DNA of 64,000 nt from Chrysoperla carnea (GCF_905475395.1 NC_058339.1:51469172-51533171); one strand, 5' to 3'; positions 1-14,034 are shown, numbered from the stretch's first letter. Numbers and translations are program-made. The notes: a model not told the origin generated them from the sequence alone.

Positions 1-344
1 CGATTTTGGTTACCGATCTGAAAACTAGATGTGTACTCAAATAGAATTTAGATCGATTTTTCGGCACCAACTAATGCTAAGAGTTACTTTTCCGAATCAT
101 ATTAAAACAATATCTATCCACTTATTGTGATTACAAAGAATAACTTCAATTTTTCTCTTTTTTCCTTATCTACATAAGGGTCCCGTGATTAAATGTGCCA
201 AGAATCCCCAAAATATTAAAGGCGGCTATGCGTATTTTTATTTATCTTATCGATTTGTTCGTTGGACCACTGGAGCTTTATAATGTACCGCAACACCCAA
301 TATTGATATTTAAACACTAGTATTTGCGTTAATGTATTTATTTA

Positions 345-897
345 TTAAACAAATGAAAACACATTTAAACAAGTGAAAACAAACAATTGACTGAGTTAAT
401 TATTGAAATACCATGTATAGACAGTGTTGATTAATCGTTTGTATTTTTACGTCATGTAAGAAAAGAAAGATAGCCATTCTTTCATAGCCACACATCACTG
501 GTAAACGAAAAAATGTTTCAAAGAAAAGTTATTTATTTTTTGATAAGGAACATTTTTTACATTTAATCTTTTGTTCTATCTCTAACGGTTCACAAGATCA
601 GTCCTACGGACCTAAGGCTCAATTGATCTTGGTTGCTCATTTACGAACTCGACCTCAATTTTTACGTCCTGAACACGCTATAAAAAGTTTACCGTGGTAT
701 TTATTTGCGTTTTTGAGTTATCGTGTTGTCAGACAGACAGACGGACAGACAACCGAAACTGCACTAATTAGGTGATTTTATGAACACCTATACCAAAGTT
801 TTGTTCGTGCCATCAATATTTTTAAACGTTACAAACTTGGGACTAAACTTAGTATACCTTAATAATATATATTACATATATACAGGGTATAAAAATT
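345..897 (+). repeat. Dispersed repeat family A, copy 1
   Basis: The copy starts near a CAATTGACTGAGTTAATT-type motif, includes CTATCTCTAACGGTT, TCCTACGGACC and a CAGACAGACAGACGG run, and ends TATATACAGGGTATAAAA. The same ordered motifs recur at 4818-5405 (-), 14155-14640 (+), 21725-22370 and 33540-34192 (+). No ORF is present, so it is non-autonomous or decayed. The class is unassigned. Confidence 0.85.
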
Positions 898-2404
898 CAC
901 CAAGTATAGGGTTATTCCGTAAATAATTTAATCTTCTCAGAGTTACTTGCTAGGACAGTATTTAATATCCTTCATCCCGGTTGTTAAAATTGGCGTTATT
1001 TTCATACCTTCGACTCTTGCCTTGCCCTTGGCTTTTGTTTTCAGATTAACCATTATTTTCACTGGATACATTTTTCCCCATTCCCCATGATTGAACATCA
1101 TGCATTTATATGTGAGCATTAACGTATATGAAATTCTTTGAACGTAATGCTTTCATGCAAACAAGCTGTGTTTTTTGATGCTGAAGTATGTATGTGTATG
1201 AGAAAATATTACCTTTCAAATTAATGTTAGATGAAAATTTATAATTTTGGTGGAAGCGAAGGGAAAAATATGTATCAATTGAAAAAAATGATGAATTAAA
1301 TTAGTTTTTTAGTTTAAAACTAAGATGACATCTAGTGAAAAATGAATAAAAAAGTACAAAATAATTTTAACTTATTGTAAAATGTATAGTTAAATTCTTT
1401 CTAAATCTTTTCCTAGTTTTTATGAAAGTTATTTTTTAACGTAATATTAATAAGGAAGTTGTAACTTGTCACTTGGGCCCTTCAAGCGTGACTAAAATTG
1501 GAACGCTACTATTACGGATAATTATAATTTCAAACAGGTGAAAAGGGTAAATAATTGTGTATTATCTTACTACAATAAACGTCCTTGTTTTTCGAAAGAC
1601 CCGTTTTTTTTCATATCTATCTTATTATGACAAAACAATAATACCTTTGTTTGACAGAATAATTACTAAAATAAACACGAACCTGTCAGGAAATTATGAA
1701 CAGTAGGTAATAGAATTGAAAAAAAAAACAAGAAAAAAACTTCTTGAAAACCTCCAAGTATACATGACACATTTTTATTATACAAAAAATTATTTAAATT
1801 ATTTATTTTGTAAAATTTAATTGTTCAATTTAATTCTACGACGTGTAAAAATATACAATTCATATTATTTTTTGTTTAAAAAAAATTTTCTTCTAATTTA
1901 ATTTATTCAAAATTTTTTGTAATTAAACTGAATGATACATATTTTTTTTTACAAGTAAAAATAACAATAATTTTTTTGTTTGAAATGTGAAATTGTTCTG
2001 GGTACATTTGTTGCAATGATTAGTGTTTGATTTCTCTTTGATTTCCTGTGTTAAAGTATTGTTCATTAAATAATAGGAAAAAAAATAATTTTTTTTTCAA
2101 CTTTTAATAATAATAATAAAAACATTACTCACTTTAGTTTCTTTAATATCGTTATACTATTTCCTGCTCGTAAATTATTGTTTTTGTTGTTGTAATTCAT
2201 TAGTAATTATACGCGGATTATTGTGAGGATACACTTTACTTTTAACCCAAACAAAAAATCCTTTGTTAATACATGATTTTTGAACAAAATTATCAACTTT
2301 TGCCTGATAAAATACTTAGTTTAATGTTTATGTACGCTGTCGAGTATAAACATCCGCGGAAAGTTTAAATTAAATAAAAGTTATAACAAACACAATAATT
2401 AATT

Positions 2405-2640
2405 AAATTTCGATGTTTTTTCCAATTTTCTTGATCAATTTAGTATTATATAAATATACGTATTTCGACTACCATGTGCAGACCGTTAACAAATTCTGCA
2501 ACGAATAACATACACTATTTATAAGAGTAGGATATTACGAATATCTAGTTCATACTGATGATGACTACATGGTAGTCGAAATATGTATTTATTTATAAAA
2601 ATGATGGGAAATTGAGAAAAAAAATGCTCTATTGAAATTT
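2405..2640. repeat. Foldback repeat with TTTCGACTACCATG arms (family B)
   Basis: Imperfect inverted arms at about 2405-2478 and 2567-2640 both reach TATTTCGACTACCATGT and surround about 90 bp of unrelated sequence. Related single arms occur at 21136-21235, 41678-41800 and weakly at 45437-45470. Confidence 0.75.
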
Positions 2641-3428
2641 TACTCATAAAGAGACCAGGCTAATTTTTAGTTGCAACTCAATTTTAAAATTTATGAATAT
2701 ACCGTATTTTTGTTATTCTAAGAAGATAATCGAATAATAATTGCAAAAATATTGTATCCGATATTTGACAAAACGGACAACATATTTGGCGTGCCTGTCT
2801 TCCGACAATCCAATAATTACAATTTCCAGACTATCGGACAACGAATTGTTTGATAGGATGTCGTGCGAAATGATTTTTGCAATTTTTTTTATTCATCAAT
2901 TTTATGCATAATTATAATTTAGTTAGGCCTCGTACTTAGAAATAGAGGCTTTCCCAATGCTGCCCTTGTTATTATAAACTTGAATATAGTCAGAATATGA
3001 AGTAGGATAGTCTTATTATATTCACGATTTCATTGTTTTCTATTCTTTTTCAATTGCTGTACAAAATGTTACAAAATTGTTAAATGTAAAACTATGAAAG
3101 AATGTAAAAAATTATAATAATTATTAAATTTTTGTAAGAAAATAATTAATTTTTGGGTCTTGAAATCTTCAGTTGCGTGCAATGTAAGTTAATTAATGAC
3201 TTGTGATTATGTTATAAGTGTAGAACGAAATTATAACTTAAAGCAATAATAATACATCATTGAGAAATGAATCATTGGGCACTGGTTGCCACAATAAATA
3301 TTGTACCTACTTTATTTGATATGATATTATTATTTGATATGATAAGATTTTAAACGCATTTTTTTCATATTTTTGCTTTTCAAAGACACTTTTCAAACTA
3401 AAATTTTAGCTTATTATTAACAATTGCT

Positions 3429-3919
3429 CCGGAGCCCGTGACAGTAAAAATGAACTTACACGGATTTCGAAATTTCGCATATGAGTCAATACTATTTAAC
3501 AATAGGTACAATATGGACTAGATGTGCCAGAGTTTATCCTGACAGAAATATTTTTTGCCAGGATTTTTTTATTTTTTACTGGCGTGGCCGATATTTTGGT
3601 CAAGTAACACCGAAATATATTTGGAAAGTTGAACCCAAAACGAATAAATTTAAAAAAAAAGTAATTCCGCGATAAAGGTAAAATTTTATTGGCTTTATAT
3701 ATATCAAAAATCAGTTTGACAGACCTTTCTGCCTCAATAAGAACTGTCACACCAAATTTTCCTGAAAATAGATAAAATTTGCAATAAAATGGTCTCTTAC
3801 AAATTAATTTCCATGAGTCCTAGTCCATATTGTAGGTACCTATCATTAAATAGCATTGATTCATATTCGAAATTTCGAAGTCCGAGTAAGGGCAAATTTT
3901 ACTGTCACAGGCTCGCCGG
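3429..3919. repeat. Terminal inverted repeat element, ~490 bp
   Basis: Left arm 3429-3521 and right arm about 3819-3919 are inverted copies (CCGGAGCCCGTGACAG against CCGGCGAGCCTGTGACAG, then TTCGAAATTTCG and ATAGGTAC motifs in the same order). The interior has no convincing coding capacity. This resembles a non-autonomous DNA transposon; no clear target duplication was seen. Confidence 0.75.
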
Positions 3920-4817
3920 TTACAAGACTATTGAGACGAAGATGTGGGTATTGACAGATTAATTACCCGTTGTTTAGAAATGACTAATATATTGCGTGAT
4001 ATAATTGTTCATGTATATTAATAATGATGTTCCAATTTTTAAATACACAGCCCGTACATTACCATAAACAAATTTTTTTCTATTGTTTTAACGCGAAACT
4101 TTTTCACAAAAATTATTCATTCTTCTTAGTAAAATGGATACAAATTAACTATTTAAAATAATTGAAAATTACTCCAAATAAACGTTTTTTCTTCTTTTTT
4201 TTTACGTTCTTTTCGGTTCCCATAATTATTATTTCCTAACAGATAAATGTGTATATAAACGTATGTTGTATAAATTTTCTCATCAACATTTATGTTAAAT
4301 AACAAGTTTTTAACACGCAAATGTATTCTGTAGATCATATACAGATTATAAACTTATTTTTTATGTAGTTCGTTCGTTGGGTTGTTGAAAAAAATGTTTT
4401 TATCTGATTTGATAAATTATCTAATTTTTATGTTAAAAAAAAAAAGAAGTGCTTTGTAATAATATTTGACTAATGATTATATTCATCTTAAGATATGTAC
4501 TGTGGACGTACTTGTTTGCATAAGCTACTGGAAATTTAATTACACACGATTTATTACAGGCAGATTATAAATTTAATAGCGCATGTTGCCATTTCGCTTA
4601 ACCTAAGGCTATTCAACGATCATAAAATTAAAAATTCTATCATGTAGTTTTTAATCATTTTTTGGAACTTTCTTGTAAATGCCATAGTCCGCTTTTCTTC
4701 ATGCTAAGGATAAGCTGTAATATGTAGAAATTAATTTTATAAATTTTATGCCAATCATCAGACTGCGATGTGATTTTGGATATCATATCGTAGGAAATTT
4801 GTATTATACTATGTTTA

Positions 4818-5405
4818 TATGAAATATATATAAAGGTAAACTAAGTTTAGTCCCAAGTTTGTAACGCTTAAAAATATTGATACTGCGAACAAAATTTTGG
4901 TATAGTTGTTCATAAAATCCATTGCAGGTTGTCCTTTTGTCTGTCTGTGGACACGATAACTCAAAAACGAAAAAATATTTTAATTTTTATAGTCTGCTCA
5001 GGACGTAAAAAGGTTGACATCGTAAATGGGCAACATATGTCAAGGTCTTCCGTCCGTAGGACTCATCTTGTAAATCGTTAAAGAAAGAACAAAATTTCAA
5101 CAGTAAAAAATATTCCTTATAAGAAAAATAAAAAACAATTATTGTTTAAACTTTTTTTATCGTAAACATCACTGTTTCCCTCCCGTGATAGCTCAAATTC
5201 GGTTTGCAACATTATATAGTATGTATTATATGGCAATATCAGTTATGTGTGTCTGACACCACAGTAGTGTTGTATATACACGACTGTGACTGTCTAAGAG
5301 TGATTTTTCTATGCTTACATGACGTAAAAAACCATCGATTTCGTAATCAACACTGTTTATACATGGTATTTCAACAATTAACTCATTCAATTGTTAGTTT
5401 TCACT
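4818..5405 (-). repeat. Dispersed repeat family A, copy 2 (reverse)
   Basis: It reads as the reverse complement of copy 1: TTAGTCCCAAGTTTGTAACG near the left end, CTGTCTGTGGACACGATAAC, then CGTAGGACTCATCTTGTAAA, ending with the reverse of the CAATTGACTGAGTTAA motif near 5385. Confidence 0.8.
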
Positions 5406-6261
5406 TATCATTCATTGGGTTATTAACCCCCGACACAACAAAAAGAAGGATGATATAAATTTAACTTGTGTATCTATGTCTTAATCTGGCACCGTTCCCC
5501 TGACAACGAACGAACCGATTTTGATTCAATTTGTTGTAGAAATTCTTGGGGAAAAAACTCTACAATTCCTTCAAATTAAGAATAAATCGTTGATAATCTG
5601 TATATTAGTTCAGAAAGTACCTAACAGGTGCCTATTCTGCCTATTAATTATCCCGGAGTGTCACCCTTTTTGGGGGGTTTTTTAAATTTTGTAAATTTTA
5701 CTTTCTATATCTATAATCAAAATTTACATATTTGCTTAATCGATTATAGTTTGTAGAGTGGGGGGGGGGTAATATCTCTGATAAGAGTATAATTACAACA
5801 TTTTACAATTTTAAATAATTTAAAAATTATTGTTAAATGATTTTAATTTGATAATTTTAGCAACAATTTACAATAATTTAAGATTATAATATGAATATTT
5901 ATAACATTTTCTTATTATATACGAAGATGTTATTTTTTTCTTAAATAAAATGTTTAGGTCATTACCATCTATGGGCAAACTAAAAATACCATTTATATTA
6001 TTATAGTAAATGGCAAACATATACACAAATTCTACACGTATGGTATAAGAATTACCTGTATACCGTGTGTCAAATTTTTAGTTTACTTTTAATGTCTCGA
6101 TTTTGACGTCTCGATTTTATTACTATGCGGTTTTATGTACAGTTACGTTTAAGTGTTATACCGAATTCATTAAGCATATTTTCAACTTTCTCTCTCAAGC
6201 GGATGTTACTCTTTCAAACTCGTATTCGTAACTGGTAAGAGATAAAGGAATACATTGAATT

Positions 6262-6740
6262 ATATAAAGATACTAGCGGCCCCGACGGACGTTGTCCCGT
6301 AAAAACGTAACTCCAATTCATGAATACCTATACTACGTTTAGCCTGTCCGGTAAACCCATCCCGCTAAACCCCAATTTAACTCCTATTTATTGGAGTGGC
6401 CTGACCTTCGACCTTTGGCCTGACCTTTGATAGTAGAGCTCGCTGCGCTCGCATATGGCTCTAATAAATGCCTATTGACAATACCTGAATACTATTAAAA
6501 ATACATAGTACACATAGTATACATAATGTGATATGATTTATATGCGCTCCCACCATTTAATAAAATTTCATTTTTTTGGTACGGAGCCCTCAAAAACAGT
6601 TGTAGTGGACCGAATGGTAAATCTAAACCATTCTCCAATCCCCTTGAACTCACACAAAAAATTTCATCGAAATCGGTCCAGCCGTCTAGGAGGAGTTCAG
6701 TCACATACACACACACACAAGAAATATATATATTAAGATT
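6262..6740 (+). repeat. Dispersed element (TACTAGCGGCCCCGACGG ... AAATCGGTCCAGCCGT)
   Basis: A locally GC-rich block starts ATATAAAGATACTAGCGG and ends after AAATCGGTCCAGCCGTCTAG, a CACACA run and ATATATATATTAAGAT. The layout resembles a widespread class of short insect repeats whose end carries an 'AAATCGGTCCAGCCGT' tract. Class not assigned; no intact ORF. Confidence 0.6.
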
Positions 6741-8156
6741 ATATGACAAAAAGCTAAAAAATTTTATTTGAGGTATTTTTTTAACATAACGGCAGAAATC
6801 GTATCAAAAAATCTGTCTAAAATTATCAGAAAGGACGTTGGTTTTTGTACGTGTTGGCACTTTCCACAATGGTAAAGAAAATTTAAAAATTCAACGCCAA
6901 AAAACATACTTAATTTCAGACAAATTTTTGGATTCGATTTCTGTCGAATGTACACTTTTTTCAATTAAATTCGTTTTTTCACGTGGAACCTTTTTCTAGA
7001 TGAGAGTATTTTTCTATCATTTACCAATTACTAGAGCACGAGCTTGAAACAGACAATACCGATTAAAAACGAATGTTGAAAATGGGGTGTACAGATGGTC
7101 TAAAACCTTCGATATATTTCGAAAGCGAACAAAGTTTTGCCAGAGTTGCTACCTTAAAAACTACCTGAGGAGTACCTTATTCAATGGGCAAAAGAATTTT
7201 CCCAAATTTCTTGATGTTGGTTATTATTCGTTAAGCAACTCGACTAGTGCAAAAAATGTATTAGATAATTTCGATTCATTTTAATAAATATGGTAGGAGC
7301 GCAAATAAACGAACGGTTTATAGCATGAACATATATGTTAAGTTGCTTAATTGCGCGTCCACCATTTTTTTACTTTAATGTTAAATGTTAATAAAAGTCT
7401 TAATAGTTTTTCTGCGGGAAGTATAAATTTATACCATAGATATTCAGGTAAAATTCGTCGTTACCATAGATATCAGGTAAAAGTTTTTTGTCGAAATTTT
7501 TCTTGATCATTTCACATAAATGTAACTGAATAGTGGTGATACAGTTCTAATTTTTCTCTCTCTAGGCGCGAGTAGTAACAGTCTTGTTGTCTGAATCATT
7601 AGATTTTAAAAAACTTCATGAAAAAAAATAAAAAAATGTTAAACCCTATGATTTAGACGGCCTATAGTGGTCTAATTTCTCTGAATTTAAAAAAAAAATC
7701 ATCTTTTCACATTTGATGAAGCTCCATTTCAACCATAGCCTATACGAAAATCGCGAGGTATAGCTGTTTAATATCTAATGTTTTTAAAGTCTAAGCCAAC
7801 GGTGAAAACGTTTTATTTTTGCGTCGAGTTCGCCATTTAAAAAAATACTAAACTGCAAGCTGCCACGCTTTATCTTTGCTTTTTTGTTGTCAACACAACC
7901 CTGCAACCATGCACATTCAAATCTTGCATTAATTTTGTATTAATTCTGTTTAGTATCTCGCGGGCTCTAGTTGACTCGCGGTGGGACAGTTGCTCATTTT
8001 TTATTTTTAAAGCACAAATTTGTAGTGAACTCACTGTATACAAAATAATTATTATATTCATATAACTTATAAGATTGCTATTGTACCGATGACGATAAAT
8101 AACACCACAAATAAATACCATTCATTAAGTAATTAATTTTTATAACATCAAGTCTG

Positions 8157-8177
8157 TTGTTGTTGTTGTTGTTGTTT
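8157..8177. repeat. (TTG)n microsatellite
   Basis: About seven TTG units in an otherwise AT-rich stretch. Confidence 0.8.
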
Positions 8178-11100
8178 AAGACTGTTGTTTTTTTTTAAAG
8201 CTGTGGGATGTGGATGATTGTTATAAAATAGTTTTGCGATACACATAAATAAAAAATTTGGTATTGAAATATTTACAAAATTATTATTATGTATATTATA
8301 ATTTTGTTTTGTTTTAAAAAACATATTTGCATTGAAATATTTTAAGCAAATATTAGGGTTAATTTTTTCAAGGTAGTTCACTCATGATAATTGAAGCCGA
8401 TAATATATTATATGTTATAATAGTTGGGTTTGCGCCAACGGGGATTTTTGCTCCTATCATTTCTATATACGCGCCTAGAAAGTCTTGTGTGGCTTAGTTA
8501 TGCTTAGCTTATTAACTTTTTCCTCTACATGAATCGTTTTATCCAGCATCCAAGAAATTGTGCCTGGGTTCACACTTTCCTAACTTGCAACTTTTAAGGT
8601 GTCCGTTTGGTGGTTTATCAATTAAAATTTGATTCGATTTAAATCTAGTGTAAGTTTGCGTGCAAACTACCTTAATACAGTTCTGCATAATTTAATTAGA
8701 CTAATAATTAGCTCAGCCCTGGTATAGTTTAGTGGGTGGACCTTGTGAATAAACAAAGAGTGTCCGAAATGACGAAAGAAATATTGCCATTGATAGGTGT
8801 AAAATACAGGAATATGTGCAGTGAGATTTGACTAAAAATTTAAGCTCTAGGCATAAGCTAAAATCCAGCACTGATAATTGTTTAAAGTAAATTGGAACAA
8901 TTACTCAATGAAATTTGTGTCCTAAGTGGACTAGTTTCTCGCTTCGCAAGTCAAATAAATAAAATAAACTTGTTTTTCTGTGGGTATTTTGGATCAAATT
9001 TGTTTCATAAAGCAATCAAAAATATTTGTTCAATTTTCGAGACACTTAAAAAATATAATATATTTTTTGGTTTTAATGAAAATTGTCTTAAGAAATGAAA
9101 AATCATTAAATTTAAAGAAAAGCGTAAGAAATCGTCTATTCATTAAAATTCCAGGATTAACAAACGAAAATATTCTCCTAATAAAATTAGTTGTTGCTCT
9201 GAATAAACAGATAATTCTTAATGTTCTTCATTTCAAATCAGCCAACCTCTGCCGTTCTTTCAAGTTCTTCAAATATTTTTTTCATATATTTTAAATATTA
9301 ATGTACCGATAAATTTTACATTCCATTATGAATTAAAATAACGCCTCAATTTCATAGTACTTAAATAAATTTTTTTTTCAAACCTGATGAAATGAATGTA
9401 TACAAACACGTTGTTGACCTAGAGTTTGATAGATCATTTCTAGGTCAATGTTTTGGATAGGAATAGTATATATATGTGTATAATACATTTTTTTAGATCA
9501 TTAATATAATAATAAAGACCTTGCTCATCAAATCAAAACAAGATTTTTTTTTCATTTTATTGGACATATTAAATGTGGTTTAGTAAGTCTTGTATTGTTA
9601 TGATCATGTAAAATGAACAGTCTAAGTCGTAAAGAAGGCATAAAAACGGAAGCAGTTGTATAAATGATCCAGAGAAGCTCTGCGATTAGCTTCAAATTTT
9701 GTGCTTTAAATACTGCTACAGTTTTGTGGAATATTTAGAGTATTTGATGTTAAAAATTTATCGATGCGTAATTTTTATAAGAATTAAAGTAGTCAAAGTT
9801 CATAGTGTTGCTACAAAATATCATCCTTTTGTCTCGCCTTACCTTAATTAGAAATCAAAAATGGTTGCATAGAAATTTTTGTTGTCCGTATGAAACTGCT
9901 TTCTTCTTTCTTACTCAGAATTTAGAAAAATATTATTTTTACAGTCTCAAAAATATTGCAAATACAAATAAAACTGGAGTTTTGTAGAATATCTCCTTTT
10001 CCGTGTAATCTTTACCGAGAACCAAAATCGTGACTATTATCTCGCCTCTAAACAGTTTTATCCATAAAGTCTCGAAATTCGATTTTCTTGTAACTGATTG
10101 ACGAAGGTTGAATGAAGTATCAAGAACACTTTGAGAATTTACTTGCTAGAGAATGGAATGCAAAGGTGAAAATATCAAGGATAGTGTTAAGTTGCGTAAA
10201 AACGCGTTGTTTTGACTGCAAGCGGGATAGTATCAAATATCTAGGAATGGGAATGTCGTAAGGAGGGTGATAAGATGCAGTCTCTTATTATTCCAACTTT
10301 CCTAACATAAATCATTGTACAGTTTTTTATGAACATGAATGTAACAAAGGGTTCTTAAGTCTTGAAAGACATGTTCAAAAAGTTAATTTCGATTTTAACA
10401 CTTAGTTAAGAATATTTTAACACCACGTTTTTACACAAACGAAATTAATTTTGATTAATTAATTAATTTAGTTGATACATTTAATAGAAGTTTTCTCTAA
10501 CTAGTTTTATTAATACTGTATTAGGCAAGAATCAAAGATATTTTCATCACAAAATTGAAATAAACAGCCTTGTTTCAATCCACAAAATCTGAATGCTACT
10601 GGTTTTGAACATATCAAGTATCTGATTATGATCTATTATCGTAAATATTTCGTAAGGCTAGTTTTCAGTTAAAAAATTCACCAAAGTGAGCCATTCAAAT
10701 ACTCGGTACTCTATGCACACGATTACCTAAGTTTATTCCTAGTTTAATAATTTCTATTAACGAAACCAGGATTTATCCAGTTGGCCCGGCCCGTACTTAT
10801 AGCGATACTTTTCAGGGGCTAAGTTACGTTTCGAGGAACGACCCTGAGTTACATCTAAACGAAGTTCGCATATTGTTTGCTTAGCTACTGAATTGGTTGA
10901 TTTAAAATTTGTTACCAGTCGACTGGTATTGACGATATGAGCCAATGAAAATTATACGGTAAGTATCTCAAACTGAACACTCATTTTAATAAAAAAATTT
11001 CACTAATTTGTAAGTGCATTACTTAAAATTATATGTCTGTAATGTAGTCGCAAATTTTTTTAAAAAGACAATTTTTGCATTGCGGATAAAAGTTCAAATC

Positions 11101-11749
11101 CATCGTAATTCAAAAAATTTGCTAACTACCGGTAAGGTTATAACGTGATGGTGTATATGGTATTTTCATTACATTAACGAAAATTTGTGAAGATTGTACA
11201 GCTTCTGTAAAAGGAAACTTTTATGAACTAGGTATTGAGATTTATGTATAAATATACCCATAAAACACAAAAAAAAATTTAATTTTTCCATTGTTTATAC
11301 ATAATTCACATATTTAGGTATTTCTATATTATTTGAGTTAGTTAATTACCTTCGTCTCTTGTATATGTTCTTTCTATTTGTTCATATTTAAATATAAATT
11401 GTTTAAATTATAACATTAAATAGTTGTTATTTCATAACAATAACATTTTAAAATCATAAATTATTAATTATTATTATTATTATATCAACATAGCATACAT
11501 TACTCTAAACACATACGTGAAATATTAGATGATTTTACATTATTTTTCTTGAACAAAATTTATTAAATTGGTTTAAAGTGAATCTCGTCTGCTTTGAGTA
11601 TGAAAGAAATTTTGAGCGCATTTGGGCGTTCTAATTACTCTGTACATAGTTTTAGCAATAAATACGCTAACATTTGCATTATTATATAATGAAACTTCGG
11701 TAAACCGATCACTATCAATCCAGTACCCACTGTAATCCGATTTGCTTAT

Positions 11750-12045
11750 AATAAGTATACTGTTTTTAAACTATATCGTTAGCCTTTTATATTATATGAA
11801 GTATGAAGAGTTATTTTTAACGTTCTTAAGTATAAAACAAAGATGGATTGTATATAAGTATACACGAACAAAGCCGGTCAGATTCATCACTTGCAGTTGT
11901 ACCCATACAATGCCAATCACACACAGTAACACATAACTATAACACACCATATCACACAGTATGCATTCCCTCCTTGTTTTATACATAAGAACGTTTTATA
12001 CATATATTTTATATGGCTAACGAGATAGCTTACAATCGGTATACA
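11750..12045. repeat. TIR element family C, copy 1
   Basis: Inverted arms run from about 11754 (TATACTGTTTTTAAACTATA, then CGTTAGCC) and back from about 12043 (GGCTAACGAGATAGC, CAATCGGTATA). Each arm also carries an AACGTTCTTA..TATAAAACAAAG segment. A second copy lies at 20809-21095. Confidence 0.8.
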
Positions 12046-12282
12046 ATGCACAATAATTTATAGCGAAAAACTTCACGTCATTGCAAGAGATTTTACTACT
12101 TGATCGCGGTACCGTGAGTTACCATTTTTTCAAGTACTTCGTCGAATTATATGTTCCCTCTTTTCTAAAAATTCTGTACTACAAGAAATCGGTGGCAGTA
12201 CTCTATAATCCGACAAATTCCATCATTAGCTACCGGTTTCAAAAAGTTAGTCGGATTATCGCGAGTTACAAACCAATAGTTT

Positions 12283-12510
12283 TCAATAATTTTTTTCGAT
12301 ATCTCTAATCACCCCTGACGCTGGGCAAAATATTAAAAATGGGCCCTATTTGGCAATATGTAGTCGAGTTTAAAGTTCTTATTTCGGTTAAAAATATTTG
12401 CACCACCACTGTATGACTGTGCAAAATTTCAAATCGATATTCCCATAAATAACGAAAATATGAGGGTGTCTTCATCTTAAATGCGACACACTGTATATTC
12501 TATCTTAAAA
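12283..12510 (-). repeat. Dispersed repeat family D, solo arm
   Basis: It contains AAATAACGAAAATATGAGGG and TGTCTTCATCTTAAATGCGA, then CACACTGTAT. The reverse complement matches the left arm of the foldback nested at 37675-38290. Confidence 0.75.
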
Positions 12511-13961
12511 GGTTCTTTGTTTTGAATTTACTCAGTACCAGCTAGATACCACCGTTTATTGTACAAAAATTATAAATTGTTTTACTTAACGAGCATTTAA
12601 TATGTTTTTCAGTTTAATACGTTTTAAATGGCTACTTTTAGTTAAATTTGATATAAATAATCATGTAATGATAAATACATAAAAATGAGTCAGACCTTGT
12701 GCAATAAGTGTTCCATAACGACCGGTTTGCAGTTTACTTTAGGTTACAGGATGTTGATTTTATCAAAATCTTACAATTAGTCAATTATGAATTATGTTAA
12801 ATGGATATTTTCTTTCTGGTCATATGTTTTAGGATGCCGTACTCAAGTAGTTTCAACAAACCATACTACTGGATGAATAATTTAGAATGGGCACCTCCCG
12901 ATTTGAAAACAAATTATATTTAAATGTTTGTTGTGCCCAAGACCAGAACGAAAATTGCATTCAATATCTCATGTCAAAATTAAAACTATGTACTAACATT
13001 GTTAAATGTTTAAATATTCTGTATATACGTTATTGAGAATGTCGTGGACCACCGTGAAATATACTCGCTAAGCAAAATTAAGATCACATGGTAGTATTTC
13101 TTTGCACATTTATTTTATCCAGGGTCTCATTTTTTTCTCAGTAAACTATCTCGAAATAATAATTTAAAGCTGATCAGAAAAAGCACATAGGAGCACAATC
13201 TATTCACACCGTGCGTGAGTTTTATTGGAGTCGTCTCCATGGTAACGATACTCTACTTTAATTATAGAATTGTATGGATGCATATATAATTGTATGGATT
13301 TCATTTATGACTTACATTGAAAATTTAATATTATTGTCTGACAAATTTAAAAAAATAATTATGATAATTTACATTTGAGAATTAATATTTGTCTAATTTG
13401 ATTTCTTATTTTCACAATTTTTAATGCATTAAGTGTAATTAATTAGTGTTTTTCAATAATTTTAATTTGACTATTTCTATAACATTAACATGTAAAGAAT
13501 TGCAAATTAGTCATAACAGTCTCCTTTAACGGCAAAATTTTTCACTGGAAGCGCTGGCATCGATTTTATTGTCCCTACCATGACTACGCACACAACGAAT
13601 AATGAGTGGTGATAATCGACAATACATGACTGCGTAAATACCTTAAGGACCTTTGTAGGAAACCAGAAAAACCTAAAAATACACAATATATATTTAATGT
13701 TCATTTTCTATGAAACAAAGTTGAAGTATGAATCGGGTTCACACTTTTCAATTTTATTTTACAATAAGATAAAGATCGTAAGGCTAACAAGTTTATATTT
13801 TAGTAGTTAATTTTTGATTACCAAGATCGTATGCTAAATAACAGCTCAAGCGAAAAAATATTGTCTCAAGTTTAAGTTGTGAATGTAAAAGTATCGAATA
13901 AATTTTAATAATTTGTTCCTTTGTTTCAGGTATTGTTTCTCAGTGTGAGATATAAGACTGT

Positions 13962-13979
13962 ATGATGTTGGCATCATGA
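13962..13979 (+). promoter_or_regulatory. Upstream ORF overlapping the PDZ gene start
   Basis: A five-codon ORF starts with two consecutive ATGs and ends in a TGA that overlaps the main start codon as ATGA. Such uORFs can lower or condition translation of the main ORF through reinitiation. The arrangement is seen directly; its effect is inference. Confidence 0.45.
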
Positions 13980-14034
13980 CCTCACCTGCTTTGATAACCG
14001 ATACTAAAAATCGTCGACAATCAAAAATCCACAG
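13976..14034 (+). CDS. PDZ scaffold gene, coding exon 1
   Basis: It encodes the first 19 residues plus two bases of codon 20, beginning MTSPALITDTKN. The exon opens at 13930 after a pyrimidine-rich TTTGTTTCAG acceptor, so 13930-13975 is 5' UTR and at least one upstream non-coding exon is expected. The donor is GTAAAT at 14035. The exon joins exon 2 in phase. Confidence 0.72.

Larger units (their letters stand above)
1..13929. other. Non-coding, repeat-rich region upstream of PDZ gene CDS
   Basis: No exon with conserved protein content was recognised. The region holds dispersed repeats (listed separately), A/T tracts and a (TGT)n microsatellite. It probably contains a 5' non-coding exon and intron of the PDZ gene, because 13930 follows a good splice acceptor. 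Confidence 0.6.

Noticed and set aside
8980-9294. 104-codon + strand open frame
   Set aside because: Lys/Ile/Phe/Asn-rich composition expected of random A/T-rich DNA; no motif, no splice context, overlapping open frame in another phase.
9414-9448. TTGACCTAGA / TCTAGGTCAA inverted pair resembling nuclear receptor half-sites
   Set aside because: A single short 10-bp pair with 15-bp spacing is expected by chance in 64 kb and there is no promoter context.
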